This document shows positions 16,822-25,249 of a stretch of DNA of 62,889 nucleotides, one piece after another. Below the pieces are notes generated by a model. The model was not told the DNA's origin. It ran no database searches and saw nothing but the letters and a program-made list of their open reading frames with translations. Location: positions 1-62,889 of the forward strand of contig JAGXSC010000046.1 in the NCBI GenBank assembly GCA_018334075.1, written 5' to 3'. How positions within the stretch are numbered: position 1 is the first letter of the stretch; the number at the start of each line of letters is the position of its first letter. Source of the stretch: Actinomycetota bacterium. GTDB taxonomy: Bacteria > Actinomycetota > Coriobacteriia > Anaerosomatales > UBA912. Made by a program: the position numbers and the translations under genes.

Positions 16822-17772
16822 ATGCGCAAAGCCCTAATCAGCCTTACCCTGCTTGTCATCGCCGCTCTGACCGGCGCGCTTCTCGGCTGCGCGCGGCAGG
16901 CCGAGCCTTTGCGGGACGCGCGACAGGCGCTGGGCACTATCGTCAGCGTAACGGCATGGCCCGCCGATAACGCCAACGCGGAGTCCCTGACCGCGATCGA
17001 TTCCGCATACTCGGCGATGAGCGCTGTCGAAGGCGTGCTCAACGTGCACGACCCGGACTCCGTGATAGCCACCATACCTGCGGGGAGCGAAAGTCTGCCT
17101 GCCGAGGCAAGCGCGATCATCTCGGCGGTGGAGCGCCTCGGCGTCGAGCAGTACTTCTCGCCGCATCTGTTCGAGGTGGTCGCCTTGTACGATTTCGAGG
17201 GCGAGGGCCGAGTGCCTACAGAAACCGAGCTGAGAGCCGCACTGATCAGACCGCGCTACGACTTCGGCGGGGCGGCAAAGGGGCTTGCACTGGATGAGGC
17301 TGCGTCCGTGCTCGCCCGCTCGCCAGCGATCGGGGCCGCGCTCGTGAGCGCGGGAAGCACCACGATCACAACGGGCGAAAAGCCTGATGGCTCCCCATGG
17401 CGCATAGGGGTGGAGCACCCGAGGGAGCCCGGCCAGACTATCGCGGCGATTACCGCGCGTGGCGAGATCAGCGTTTCGACATCCGGTGACTACCAGCGTT
17501 ACTTCATGCGCGACGAAGTCCGGTACCATCACATCCTCGATCCCACTACCGGGCGGCCCGCGCAAGGATTACGCTCGCTGACGGTCGTGGGCGAGATACC
17601 GGGTCTGGATTCCGACATCCTGTCGACCGCGCTATTTGTGATGGGGCAGAAGGCTGCCACCACGTACGCCCGCAAACACGGCTTGGGGCTTGTGCTCGTT
17701 ACTGACCAGGGCGAGACGCTTATCGTCGACGGACCAGCCGAGGCGACATGGCAAATCACCCAGCCAGATTGA
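16822..17772 (+). CDS. apbE: FAD:protein FMN transferase (ApbE family) lipoprotein
   Basis: Predicted to attach FMN covalently to extracytoplasmic flavoproteins such as RnfG/D or NqrB/C. The ATG at 16822 gives a lipoprotein signal (MRKALISLTLLVIAALTGALLGC) with lipobox LLGC; an upstream ATG at 16768 would bury it. ApbE features are ARQALGTIVSVTAW, FGGAAKGLALDEA, ALVSAGSTT, ISVSTSGDYQRYF and YHHILDPTTGRPAQGLRS, which includes the Mg2+ and FAD contacts. The length of 316 residues is normal. No Rnf or Nqr genes are in the window, so its target is unknown. It is divergent from nfnAB. Confidence 0.9.
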   Translation: MRKALISLTLLVIAALTGALLGCARQAEPLRDARQALGTIVSVTAWPADNANAESLTAIDSAYSAMSAVEGVLNVHDPDSVIATIPAGSESLPAEASAIISAVERLGVEQYFSPHLFEVVALYDFEGEGRVPTETELRAALIRPRYDFGGAAKGLALDEAASVLARSPAIGAALVSAGSTTITTGEKPDGSPWRIGVEHPREPGQTIAAITARGEISVSTSGDYQRYFMRDEVRYHHILDPTTGRPAQGLRSLTVVGEIPGLDSDILSTALFVMGQKAATTYARKHGLGLVLVTDQGETLIVDGPAEATWQITQPD

Positions 17773-17867
17773 TCGATCGCAAAAAACATGGTATTCTCCT
17801 CGGCGTGTACAGCCTTCCGGAGCAACAACAGCATAATTCCTAGCCAGCAGGCCGGAGGATTCAAAGC

Positions 17868-19085
17868 ATGAAACGCACCCGCGCGTACATCGCCTCAATA
17901 CTTATCTTTATTCTCCTTTTCTCCTTTGCTTCTCAAGCGCTTGCCGCCACACCGGCTGAGCTCGCCGAATCCCGCCGCAAGGCCGAAGCGGCAAGGCAGG
18001 CGGCACAAGAAGCGGAAGCTGCGGCGGACGCCCTGCGCTCCGATATCGAAGAAATTGACGAAAAAATCTCGGCGCACCAACGGGAAATCCTCAAGCTCCG
18101 GCCGCAAATTAATGCAGCGCGCCAGCAGACCTCCAGCCTGGAGACGCAGATCGCGGAATTGAACGAGGTGATAGCCCAAAAAGAAGCTGAGATCACCCGT
18201 ATCCAGGCCGAGCACGACAAGCAAACTGCACTGCTGGCCGACAGAATCACCGTCGCCTACAAACAGGGTGACGGCTTCTTTCTGGAGGTGCTTCTTCAGG
18301 CCGAGACCCTAAAAGACTTCTTCGCCCGAACCGCGTTGGTTCAGCGCGTGGTCGAATCGGATCGAGACCTTGCGGTCGCTCTCGAGAATACAAGGGTCAC
18401 CCTTGAGGGGCACCGCGCCGAGCACGCACGAAGTCTCGAGGCCGTTCAAGCCAGGCATCAGGAAGCCAGGGTAGTCGAAAACAACCTGCGTGATCTTCAG
18501 TCCCGACAGGAGCGAGCACTGCACGAACAGCAAACGGTGCAGAACCAAAAGGCTGCCATGGTGGCCGAGAACGCCGAGAACGCCGAGCGCTTGCTCAAAC
18601 TCGCCGATGACGAAGATCGTGAATCCGCGCGCATAGCGGCCGAACTCCGCGCACGATCGTCCGACGGATCAGGCTTTCACGCCGGTGAGATGGTCTGGCC
18701 GGTGCCTGGGTTCAATCGGGTATCCTCTCCCTTCGGGTGGCGGACTCACCCGATCTTCAAGGAACGCAGGATGCACTGGGGTATCGACATCGCAGGCAGA
18801 GGCATAAATGGCGCGAGTGTGGTAGCTGCCGATGAAGGCGAGGTCATCTCCGCGGGACGCCGCGGCGGCTACGGCGTCACAGTGATGGTCGACCATGGAA
18901 ATGGAGTGGCCACTTTATACGCCCACCTACTCGGTGGCAGCATCGACGTATCGAGGGGGCAACGGGTTTCACGTGGTCAGCACATCGCTTCTGTTGGCTC
19001 GACCGGCTTCTCTACCGGAGCGCATCTGCACTTCGAAGTGCGCATCAACGGAAGACCTGTCGATCCGATGCCATACCTGCGCTAG
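17868..19085 (+). CDS. Secreted M23 metallopeptidase with N-terminal coiled coil (EnvC-like)
   Basis: Peptidoglycan endopeptidase or amidase activator acting outside the membrane. A signal peptide (residues 1-27, ending ASQALA) leads to a long coiled coil (about 28-265) and a complete M23 domain in the last 135 residues. The zinc site is intact: HWGIDIAG supplies the first His and Asp, and GAHLHFEVRING the HxH. The coil contains VLLQAETLKDFF, close to VLLQAESLTELF in the exported protein at 41695, so the two share a regulatory coil type. The ribosome site is GGAGGATTCAAAGC. Coils of this type are often activated by FtsEX; no ftsEX genes are in view. Confidence 0.93.
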   Translation: MKRTRAYIASILIFILLFSFASQALAATPAELAESRRKAEAARQAAQEAEAAADALRSDIEEIDEKISAHQREILKLRPQINAARQQTSSLETQIAELNEVIAQKEAEITRIQAEHDKQTALLADRITVAYKQGDGFFLEVLLQAETLKDFFARTALVQRVVESDRDLAVALENTRVTLEGHRAEHARSLEAVQARHQEARVVENNLRDLQSRQERALHEQQTVQNQKAAMVAENAENAERLLKLADDEDRESARIAAELRARSSDGSGFHAGEMVWPVPGFNRVSSPFGWRTHPIFKERRMHWGIDIAGRGINGASVVAADEGEVISAGRRGGYGVTVMVDHGNGVATLYAHLLGGSIDVSRGQRVSRGQHIASVGSTGFSTGAHLHFEVRINGRPVDPMPYLR

Positions 19086-19110
19086 GACCACCCAGCCTTA
19101 TTCGCGCCGG

Positions 19111-19680
19111 CTAGCTTCGCGAGTTGAATTCCTGCATCGCGGATGGCAGTCCATGGTTGAGCAGATGCATCACGCAATCGGCGGCATCTTCCACCGTTTG
19201 CGTGAGCTCCTCGAGCGCTTGACCCGAGAGTGGCTGCAGCACGTAATCGGCGGCGGACATTCTGCCGAAGGGACGCCCCACGCCAACCCGAATCCTGACA
19301 TACTCGTTCGACCCGAGCTCGTCGGTGATTGAGCGCAATCCGTTGTGACCTCCGTGGCCTCCACCCTGCTTGACTCGAATGAGCCCAGCGGGGATGTCTA
19401 TGTCATCATGCACGACCACCACTTCGGGAGCCTTGACTTCATACTTCTCTGAAAGTCTTCGGATCGCCCGACCACTCACGTTCATGTATGTCAGCGGCTT
19501 GGCCAGCACGATGGTAGCGTCATCGAAGTTCACCGACGCGGTATGCGATCCCGCCTCGTCCTTCCAGTATCGAGCGGAAAGCCGCTCGCCTAGGAGATCG
19601 ACGGTCATGAATCCGGCGTTGTGGCGTGTTCGAGCGTACTGCAAACCAGGATTGCCGAGTCCGGCGATCATGCGAAACAT
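19111..19680 (-). CDS. pth: Peptidyl-tRNA hydrolase
   Basis: Releases peptides from prematurely dissociated peptidyl-tRNA. The 189 residues begin MFRMIAGLGNPGLQYARTRHN with the family's N10/H20 environment, and continue with PLTYMNVSGRAIRRL and VVHDDIDIPAGLIRVKQGGG HGGHNGLRSI (catalytic Asp in the first, binding residues in the second). The length is typical. It is the last gene of the minus-strand glmU-prs-rplY-pth run, the same order as Bacillus gcaD-prs-ctc-spoVC. It converges with the M23 gene across 25 bases with no strong terminator. Confidence 0.96.
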   Translation of the reverse strand: MFRMIAGLGNPGLQYARTRHNAGFMTVDLLGERLSARYWKDEAGSHTASVNFDDATIVLAKPLTYMNVSGRAIRRLSEKYEVKAPEVVVVHDDIDIPAGLIRVKQGGGHGGHNGLRSITDELGSNEYVRIRVGVGRPFGRMSAADYVLQPLSGQALEELTQTVEDAADCVMHLLNHGLPSAMQEFNSRS

Positions 19681-19689
19681 CGGCGCGAT

Positions 19690-20331
19690 TTAGCCCTCGC
19701 CCGAACTCGCGGACTTCGAGCCTATGACCTCGGGCTCAGCCACCGTGCCTTCGGTTTCCTCGGCAGCTGATCCGCCTTTCGCCGCCACCGAGCATATGAC
19801 ACCCTCTGGATCCTCGAGAATGGTCACACCTTTCGGCAACACTATGTCGGCCACGGTCATCGTACTCCCCAGCATCAAGCCGGACATGTCGACCTCAAGG
19901 AAATCGGGCAGATCCGCCGGGAGCGCCTCCAGGGTGACCTCACGTATCTCGTGCAGGATGGTGCCGCCCTCCCTGGCCGCGGGCGCATCTCCCGTAAAGT
20001 GTAGCGTCACGCTAGCCTGAATTGGCCGATCAAGCCTGACCGCGAGGAAGTCAACGTGAAGAACGTGCCCCTTGAGCGGAGCCCTCTGGACCTGCCTTAC
20101 CATTGCGTTTACCGGCTTTGATGCTCCGTCGATATTCAGTTGCACCAAGCCCGGCGACCCGGCCTGTTGTTGCATGAATCTCTCGAACTCAAACCGTGGA
20201 AGGGAGAGCGTCATGGTTTCCATGGATGGCCCGTACAGCACCGCGGGAATGAGTCCTCTGGAGTAAAGTCGCCTGCTCGTCTTGCCTGTTTCTTTCCGGA
20301 GTGATGCGTTTATTGCAGTGGACTCTGTCAT
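19690..20331 (-). CDS. rplY: 50S ribosomal protein L25/general stress protein Ctc
   Basis: Binds 5S rRNA. The 213-residue long form has the L25 domain at the N-terminus (KETGKTSRRLYSRGLIPAVL, residues 10-30) and the TL5/CTC beta domain after residue 95 (TLHFTGDAPAAREGGTI and TLEALPADLPDFLEVDMSGL). The C-terminal 30 residues are an acidic, serine-rich tail of low complexity. AAAGGATCCGATC precedes the ATG. It lies 58 bases after prs and 9 bases before pth in the same direction. Confidence 0.95.
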   Translation of the reverse strand: MTESTAINASLRKETGKTSRRLYSRGLIPAVLYGPSMETMTLSLPRFEFERFMQQQAGSPGLVQLNIDGASKPVNAMVRQVQRAPLKGHVLHVDFLAVRLDRPIQASVTLHFTGDAPAAREGGTILHEIREVTLEALPADLPDFLEVDMSGLMLGSTMTVADIVLPKGVTILEDPEGVICSVAAKGGSAAEETEGTVAEPEVIGSKSASSGEG

Positions 20332-20388
20332 GATCGGATCCTTTCATCTTGGCGATGCCGTTTGCAACGACACTGCCTTCGATCCGGA

Positions 20389-21357
20389 CTAAAGTTGAAA
20401 ATCAGGATCAAAAAGTTCGGAAACAGACTCGTTATTGTAAACGTTTTGTATCGCATGAGCGATAAGTGGAGCAACTGACAGCACCCTGATCCTTCCGCCC
20501 CTGTGCTCATGTGGCACGGGCAAGGTGTTTGTGACAATCACTTCCTTGATCGGTGATGCCCCTATCCGATCATATGCGGGCGGGGAAAACACTCCGTGTG
20601 TGGCGGCAACGTACACCTCGCTTGCACCGGCATTGACAAGGGCTTTCGCGCCCTCCGTTATCGAGCCCCCTGTGTCGATTATGTCATCAGCAACGATACA
20701 TGTTTTGCCCTTCACCTCGCCGATTACGTACGTTATCTCGGCTACATTGTGCTCGGGCCTGCCTTTATGCATAATCGCCAAATCAGCGCCCAACATGTCC
20801 GCCAGCTTCTTGCACACCTTCACGCGGCCCACATCGGGAGAGACCACAACGCAATCGCTGAAGTTCAAAGACTCGATATAGTCGGCGAGAATAGGAAGGG
20901 CCGTCAGGTGATTGACGGGCTGATTGAAGAATCCCTGGATCTGCCCCTGATGAAGATCCATCGAGATCACACGGTCCACCCCTGAGACAGTCAGCAAATC
21001 GGCGACCAGCTTTGCGGTGATAGGCTCCCGCGCCGCCGACTTCTTGTCCTGTCTGGCATAGCCGTAATGGCTGATCACCGCGGTGATCGACCGCGCGCTG
21101 GCCCTCTTGGCGGCATCGGTCATGATAAGCAGTTCCATCAGCATCGAATTCACTGGCGCACAGATCGACTGGATGAGAAACACGTCAGCTCCCCTGACCG
21201 ATTCGAGGAAGCGCACATAGATCTCGCCATTCGCAAACTCACTTAGCTTGACGTTGCCAAGCTCAATGCCTAGATACTTAGCAACACCCTCTGACAGCTC
21301 ACGATTGGAGCTCCCCGAAAAGACCAGCATTCTCCTGTCGGAATCGCTCAAGTGCAC
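20389..21357 (-). CDS. prs: Ribose-phosphate pyrophosphokinase
   Basis: Makes PRPP from ribose-5-phosphate and ATP (EC 2.7.6.1). The GTG at 21357 is chosen because GAAGGAGCAGAA precedes it, it gives a normal length of 322 residues, and an upstream ATG at 21465 would sit well inside glmU. The catalytic flexible loop region YARQDKKSAAREPITAK is present, as are the metal-binding RVISMDLHQGQIQGFF and the PRPP motif CIVADDIIDTGGSITEGAK. It follows glmU after 16 bases and precedes rplY, as in Bacillus. Confidence 0.95.
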   Translation of the reverse strand: MHLSDSDRRMLVFSGSSNRELSEGVAKYLGIELGNVKLSEFANGEIYVRFLESVRGADVFLIQSICAPVNSMLMELLIMTDAAKRASARSITAVISHYGYARQDKKSAAREPITAKLVADLLTVSGVDRVISMDLHQGQIQGFFNQPVNHLTALPILADYIESLNFSDCVVVSPDVGRVKVCKKLADMLGADLAIMHKGRPEHNVAEITYVIGEVKGKTCIVADDIIDTGGSITEGAKALVNAGASEVYVAATHGVFSPPAYDRIGASPIKEVIVTNTLPVPHEHRGGRIRVLSVAPLIAHAIQNVYNNESVSELFDPDFQL

Positions 21358-21373
21358 TTCTGCTCCTTCACAC

Positions 21374-22744
21374 TCACTGCTCGCTCTTTCTTTTCCGCCT
21401 GGCCGCCCAATTATCAACGATACGCATGTCGGATCTTTCGATGCCGAGCGCCTCATCGGGCACATCGCCTGTAATCGCCGAGCCTGCGGCGGTCACAGCT
21501 CGCTTCCCGATATTTACCGGCGCTACAAGCATGGTATCAGAGCCGAGGAAAGCTCCGTCATTAATTGTAGTGCGATGTTTGTTCTTGCCATCGTAGTTGC
21601 ATGTGATTGTGCCAGCGCCAACATTTACATCTCTGCCGATGGTTGCATCGCCGATGTACGATAAGTGTGGCACCTTGGAGTTCTCTCCCACCGTCGAATT
21701 CTTTATTTCGACACACGTGCCCGCTTTGGCGCCACGTTCGAGCACGGCGCCCGGCCGCAGGTATGCGAATGGCCCCACAACAACTTCGGGGCCGACCCGC
21801 GCGGATAGCACCACCGACGAGTCTATGCACGCTCCTTCGGCGATCACAGAGTCTTCGATACGACAGTTCGGGCCAATATGTGCGCGAGCGCCTATAGATG
21901 TCGAACCCATCACCTGGGTCATAGGTTCGATCAGCACATCCCGGCCGATCTCGACACCGGGAGCGATCCATACAAGCGACGGGTCGGTCATTGTCACGCC
22001 GGCAAGCATGTGTCGCCTGTTGATGCGCGACTGAAGCACTGCCGTGGCTTCGGCGAGCTGGACGCGGGAGTTCACTCCCATGGTCTCCTCTGGTTCATCG
22101 GACTCGATGGCCACGACGGATAGGCCCTCCGCAACGATGAGCGATATGACGTCCGTGAGGTAGAATTCGCCTTGAGCGTTGTCGGTGCCCACGCGGTCCA
22201 GGTGCTCGAAGAGCACCTTCGCGTCAAAACAGTAGATACCTGTGTTGACTTCGTCGATGGCGAGCTGATCGGCGCTTGCATCCTTGTGCTCGACGATTCC
22301 AACAACCTCGCCCGCATCAGAGCGAACTATACGCCCATAACCGGTTGGGTCTTCCATGCGAGCAGTGAGAAGAACCGCCTCTGCCGACTCGCGCCGGCGA
22401 CACTCCACAAGCGAGCGTATGGTCTCTGGCCGCACCAAGGGAGTGTCACCACTCAGGATCACAAGTGAATCCGAGACACCGGATACAGCTTCGCGCGCGC
22501 ACACCACGGCATGCGCGGTCCCGAGCTGACACTCCTGCCGCACGCAGGCCACATCATCCAGCAGCGGTTCGACAATCTCGGCCTTATGGCCGGTGACCAC
22601 CACGCAATCACAGCCGGCCTCTCTGGCTGCGTCGATTACCAGCTGCACCATCGGAACGCCGAGCACAGCGTGCGCCACCTTTGGCAGATCCGAGCGCATC
22701 CTCGTGCCTTCGCCGGCCGCGAGCACAAGCGCAACCGCATTCAT
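21374..22744 (-). CDS. glmU: Bifunctional GlmU (glucosamine-1-P acetyltransferase / GlcNAc-1-P uridylyltransferase)
   Basis: Makes UDP-GlcNAc for cell-wall synthesis. The uridylyltransferase domain (1-230) begins LVLAAGEGTRMRSDLPKVAH and has QLGTAHAVVCA and LSGDTPLVRPETI. The acetyltransferase left-handed beta-helix (250-440) has hexapeptide repeats such as IGPNCRIEDSVIAEGACI, the catalytic region VPHLSYIGDATIG and NVGAGTITCNYDGKNKHRT. The length of 456 is typical. AAAAAGGAGCTGCG precedes the ATG. It begins 55 bases downstream of tRNA-Gln and leads into prs. Confidence 0.97.
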   Translation of the reverse strand: MNAVALVLAAGEGTRMRSDLPKVAHAVLGVPMVQLVIDAAREAGCDCVVVTGHKAEIVEPLLDDVACVRQECQLGTAHAVVCAREAVSGVSDSLVILSGDTPLVRPETIRSLVECRRRESAEAVLLTARMEDPTGYGRIVRSDAGEVVGIVEHKDASADQLAIDEVNTGIYCFDAKVLFEHLDRVGTDNAQGEFYLTDVISLIVAEGLSVVAIESDEPEETMGVNSRVQLAEATAVLQSRINRRHMLAGVTMTDPSLVWIAPGVEIGRDVLIEPMTQVMGSTSIGARAHIGPNCRIEDSVIAEGACIDSSVVLSARVGPEVVVGPFAYLRPGAVLERGAKAGTCVEIKNSTVGENSKVPHLSYIGDATIGRDVNVGAGTITCNYDGKNKHRTTINDGAFLGSDTMLVAPVNIGKRAVTAAGSAITGDVPDEALGIERSDMRIVDNWAARRKRKSEQ

Positions 22745-22798
22745 CGCAGCTCCTTTTTGGATCCACAGTCAATCACTCGGAGACGACATAAGACAAAC

Positions 22799-22873
22799 TG
22801 GCTGGGGCGGTAGGATTCGAACCTACGGATGGCGGATCCAAAGTCCGCTGCCTTACCGCTTGGCTACGCCCCA
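22799..22873 (-). tRNA. tRNA-Gln (anticodon TTG), CCA encoded
   Basis: The minus strand folds into a cloverleaf: acceptor TGGGGCG paired with CGCCCCA, discriminator G followed by an encoded CCA, anticodon loop CTTTGGA in a GCGGA/TCCGC stem, and T-loop GGTTCGAATCC. It lies between spoVG and glmU in the same direction and is probably co-transcribed with them. Confidence 0.97.
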
Positions 22874-22908
22874 AAGCATACCTACTTTATGGAAGCAGGC
22901 AGGGTGCG

Positions 22909-23190
22909 TCAACTACTTGAGTGGACAAACGCCTTGATCCCACCTTCTTCGTGAAATCGCTTCAGAACGGCCTGCTGTATCTTGAGTCTCGTCTCGGTGT
23001 CTACCGGATGACAGATGTCGCGGAACTTGCCTGTTGGCAGCTTTCGCGAGGGCATCGCCACAAAAAGTCCCTTGTCGCCATTGACTACCCGCAGGTCGTG
23101 TATGACAAACGAGTCGTCGATGACTATGCTGGCGATCGCGCATACTTTAGACATCGACACCGGCCGCAAGGTAACCTTTGTGATCTTCAT
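22909..23190 (-). CDS. spoVG: SpoVG-family RNA/DNA-binding regulator
   Basis: Small site-specific nucleic-acid-binding protein, known in Firmicutes as a regulator of septation and virulence genes. The 93 residues include MKITKVTLRPVSMSKVCAIA, IDDSFVIHDLRVVNGDKGLF and the diagnostic VAMPSRKLPTGKFRDICHPV. An ACAGGGGCGAT stretch lies before the ATG. The gene precedes tRNA-Gln and glmU, mirroring spoVG-gcaD in Bacillus. No sporulation genes are in the window, so a role outside sporulation is likely. Confidence 0.95.
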   Translation of the reverse strand: MKITKVTLRPVSMSKVCAIASIVIDDSFVIHDLRVVNGDKGLFVAMPSRKLPTGKFRDICHPVDTETRLKIQQAVLKRFHEEGGIKAFVHSSS

Positions 23191-23268
23191 ATATCGCCCC
23201 TGTTGATGTGAAACTCTTATTCCACCGAGACCCGCTGCCGGGCCGGGCGCACTATTGTTCTCTTATTT

Positions 23269-24039
23269 CTAGATGCGCGCTTTCCTACCTGCTTTTGCGT
23301 ACATGACCTTTTCGGCAACTATGACATCTACCGGCTTGTCGACATCGGCCCCTATCGAAGCGCCATCCATGTAGATCGCCACGCCCTTACCGCCGAGCAG
23401 TTCCCCCATCTTTGCCTCCACGTCGGTCACGTCCAGGCGACCCAAAACAAGTTTGAGAACAAAGCGGATACCGATCGCGCGAGCCATCCGCACCGGAGAC
23501 TTCCTGGTGTCAAATAACCGCTGCCCGATCTCCCGGTTGCGCTCCACAAGAGATGGATTGACCATCATCATATTGCCGCCGGTGAACTCGCCTTGCACGA
23601 GCCGGATGTACGTGCGCTTGCTGCCCGGAAACTGGTCGAGTAACGCTGCCTTCGATATCAGCGGATACGAAAAGTCGGCTTTCGCGGCGATAGACTTTCC
23701 GAGGAACTCCTCCACGTCGAGGGGATCTAAGGCAGGCAGATCTCCCGTTGTAATCAGCACCGGTCTTTTTTCGCGAAAAGCGCTGGTACCCGCTTCAATA
23801 TTTTTGAAGAACGGGCCATTGGACACGACGAGTTTGTCCACCTTGTCGACCCAAGGACCTAGATCCTCGGCGGTAGGTACCACGACTGCGATTCCGGCAA
23901 TCGTCCCGGATGCCCTCAGCGCGTCGACGACCCACTCCACCATCGGCTTGCCCGCTACGGGCAAAAGTCCCTTGACCTTGATGTCCGGATCGAGCACCGC
24001 CCCGTTGCCGCCCGCCAAAACAACCGCATCTACCTTCAT
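23269..24039 (-). CDS. MobA-like nucleotidyltransferase of unknown substrate
   Basis: A 256-residue protein of the GT-A nucleotidyltransferase fold. The N-terminus VDAVVLAGGNGAVLDPDI is the nucleotide loop, although the usual GxGxR is replaced by GNGAV. PVAGKPMVEWVVDALRA supplies the substrate lysine, and VLITTGDLPALDPLDVEEFL the metal-binding Asp. The C-terminal 100 residues (GGNMMMVNPSLVERNREIGQ and onwards) have no motif I recognise. It overlaps the ispE stop by ATGA and occupies the place held by purR-yabJ in Bacillus. The substrate (sugar-phosphate, molybdopterin or other) cannot be told from the sequence. Confidence 0.78.
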   Translation of the reverse strand: MKVDAVVLAGGNGAVLDPDIKVKGLLPVAGKPMVEWVVDALRASGTIAGIAVVVPTAEDLGPWVDKVDKLVVSNGPFFKNIEAGTSAFREKRPVLITTGDLPALDPLDVEEFLGKSIAAKADFSYPLISKAALLDQFPGSKRTYIRLVQGEFTGGNMMMVNPSLVERNREIGQRLFDTRKSPVRMARAIGIRFVLKLVLGRLDVTDVEAKMGELLGGKGVAIYMDGASIGADVDKPVDVIVAEKVMYAKAGRKARI

Positions 24040-24926
24040 GGGCGCTCCCCTGCGACACTCACTTTAGCTCCGGTGCTCAAGGTGCTGGTGGCCTGCGACC
24101 ACCAACCGTTACTTTCGGCAGCATTGCATATCGAAGTGGCGGAGCGGGCATTCTCGCAAATAGCAAACACTGCCGACCCACTTCCGCTCATCAGGCAACC
24201 AAGCACTCCTTCGCTGGTAGCGCAAAAATCTAGTATCCGAGGTATCTCCTCGGCGAGTATGCTTGCGGCACCAGTCAGGTCGTTGCGCAGTGCCGAAGCG
24301 ATCATGGCCGGATCCTGGCCTGACAGGGCAGCGAGCATGGAGCCCGCATCTGCGGATGATTGCGCGCCAACGCCTGTGAACAAACGATAGGCCTCAGCAG
24401 TGGAGACCGACCGATGCGGTTTGATCAACGCGATATCAAGAGCTGGAGTGGGCAGGCTCCTATCGAGCACATCGCCTTTTCCAGTGAGCAACGCGGTGCC
24501 ACCCCGAAGAAAGAACGGCACGTCGGCACCCAGGCCAGAAGCTATGCTCCAAAGATCGGCTTCGCCGACGGGCGAATCCCACAGGACAGATAGGGCCAGC
24601 AAGGTTGCAGCGGCATCAGAGCTGCCTCCGCCAAGTCCTGCTCCACTCGGAATCGTCTTCTCTATCTCGATACGCACGTCTGGCGAAACACCCGCTGCGT
24701 GCGCATATGCGACAGCCGCCTTGTAGACAATGTTTTCCTCGGCGGGGGTGCCGATATCCGGGCTCATAGCAACCTCAAGCCTTTCAGCCGAGGTCAGCTT
24801 GATGGTGTCGTGCAGCTCGATCGCTTGCACTATCGTTTTTACTTCATGGTAACCGTCGGGTCGGATGCCACCGACCTCGAGGTAGAGGTTGACCTTGGCA
24901 GGCGCTATCGCGGTTAGTTCAGCCAA
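24036..24926 (-). CDS. ispE: 4-diphosphocytidyl-2-C-methyl-D-erythritol kinase
   Basis: GHMP kinase of the MEP isoprenoid pathway (EC 2.7.1.148). The 296 residues begin AIAPAKVNLYLEVGGIRPDGYHEV, the classic substrate motif. The ATP loop is IPSGAGLGGGSSDAAATLLA around residue 90, and the C-terminal GHMP motif is GVLGCLMSGSGSAVFAIC. The start appears to be a TTG overlapping the end of veg by 13 bases. It stands in the conserved ksgA-veg-ispE order. Confidence 0.95.
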   Translation of the reverse strand: MAELTAIAPAKVNLYLEVGGIRPDGYHEVKTIVQAIELHDTIKLTSAERLEVAMSPDIGTPAEENIVYKAAVAYAHAAGVSPDVRIEIEKTIPSGAGLGGGSSDAAATLLALSVLWDSPVGEADLWSIASGLGADVPFFLRGGTALLTGKGDVLDRSLPTPALDIALIKPHRSVSTAEAYRLFTGVGAQSSADAGSMLAALSGQDPAMIASALRNDLTGAASILAEEIPRILDFCATSEGVLGCLMSGSGSAVFAICENARSATSICNAAESNGWWSQATSTLSTGAKVSVAGERP

Positions 24927-25195
24927 GGCAGCAGGTTCTCGCCGCTTTCACAATGCGTGAGCTCCACAGTGCCGGTTAGCACATCGACGTAGCTGTAAGA
25001 AACGCGTGCGGTGCGTTCCCTTTTTTCCTCCACTTTGACCACAAACAGCGCCGGGTGAGTCTGTTCGAGGATCCCCTCTCGCTCTACTATTTTCGACCTG
25101 CCCATATTTGCCCTAAGTCGCATGCGAGTACCCATCATGGCTTCCAGGTCGGTCCTTATGCGGCCAACAACTAAAGTCTGTGCAGCTAAATCCAT
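24914..25195 (-). CDS. veg: Veg family protein (DUF1021)
   Basis: Short protein (93 residues) linked in Bacillus to biofilm matrix gene control; its biochemical role is unsettled. The sequence contains RIRTDLEAMMGTRMRLRANM, GRSKIVEREGILEQTHPALF and RTARVSYSYVDVLTGTVEL, matching the family core. The ATG at 25195 is chosen for the GGAAGGAGGCGAGTGT that precedes it. It lies 54 bases after ksgA and overlaps ispE, as in Firmicutes and many Actinobacteria. Confidence 0.93.
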   Translation of the reverse strand: MDLAAQTLVVGRIRTDLEAMMGTRMRLRANMGRSKIVEREGILEQTHPALFVVKVEEKRERTARVSYSYVDVLTGTVELTHCESGENLLPWLN

Positions 25196-25249
25196 ACACT
25201 CGCCTCCTTCCACAGGAAGCCGAAAGTATACACTATATTCGTAAATAAC

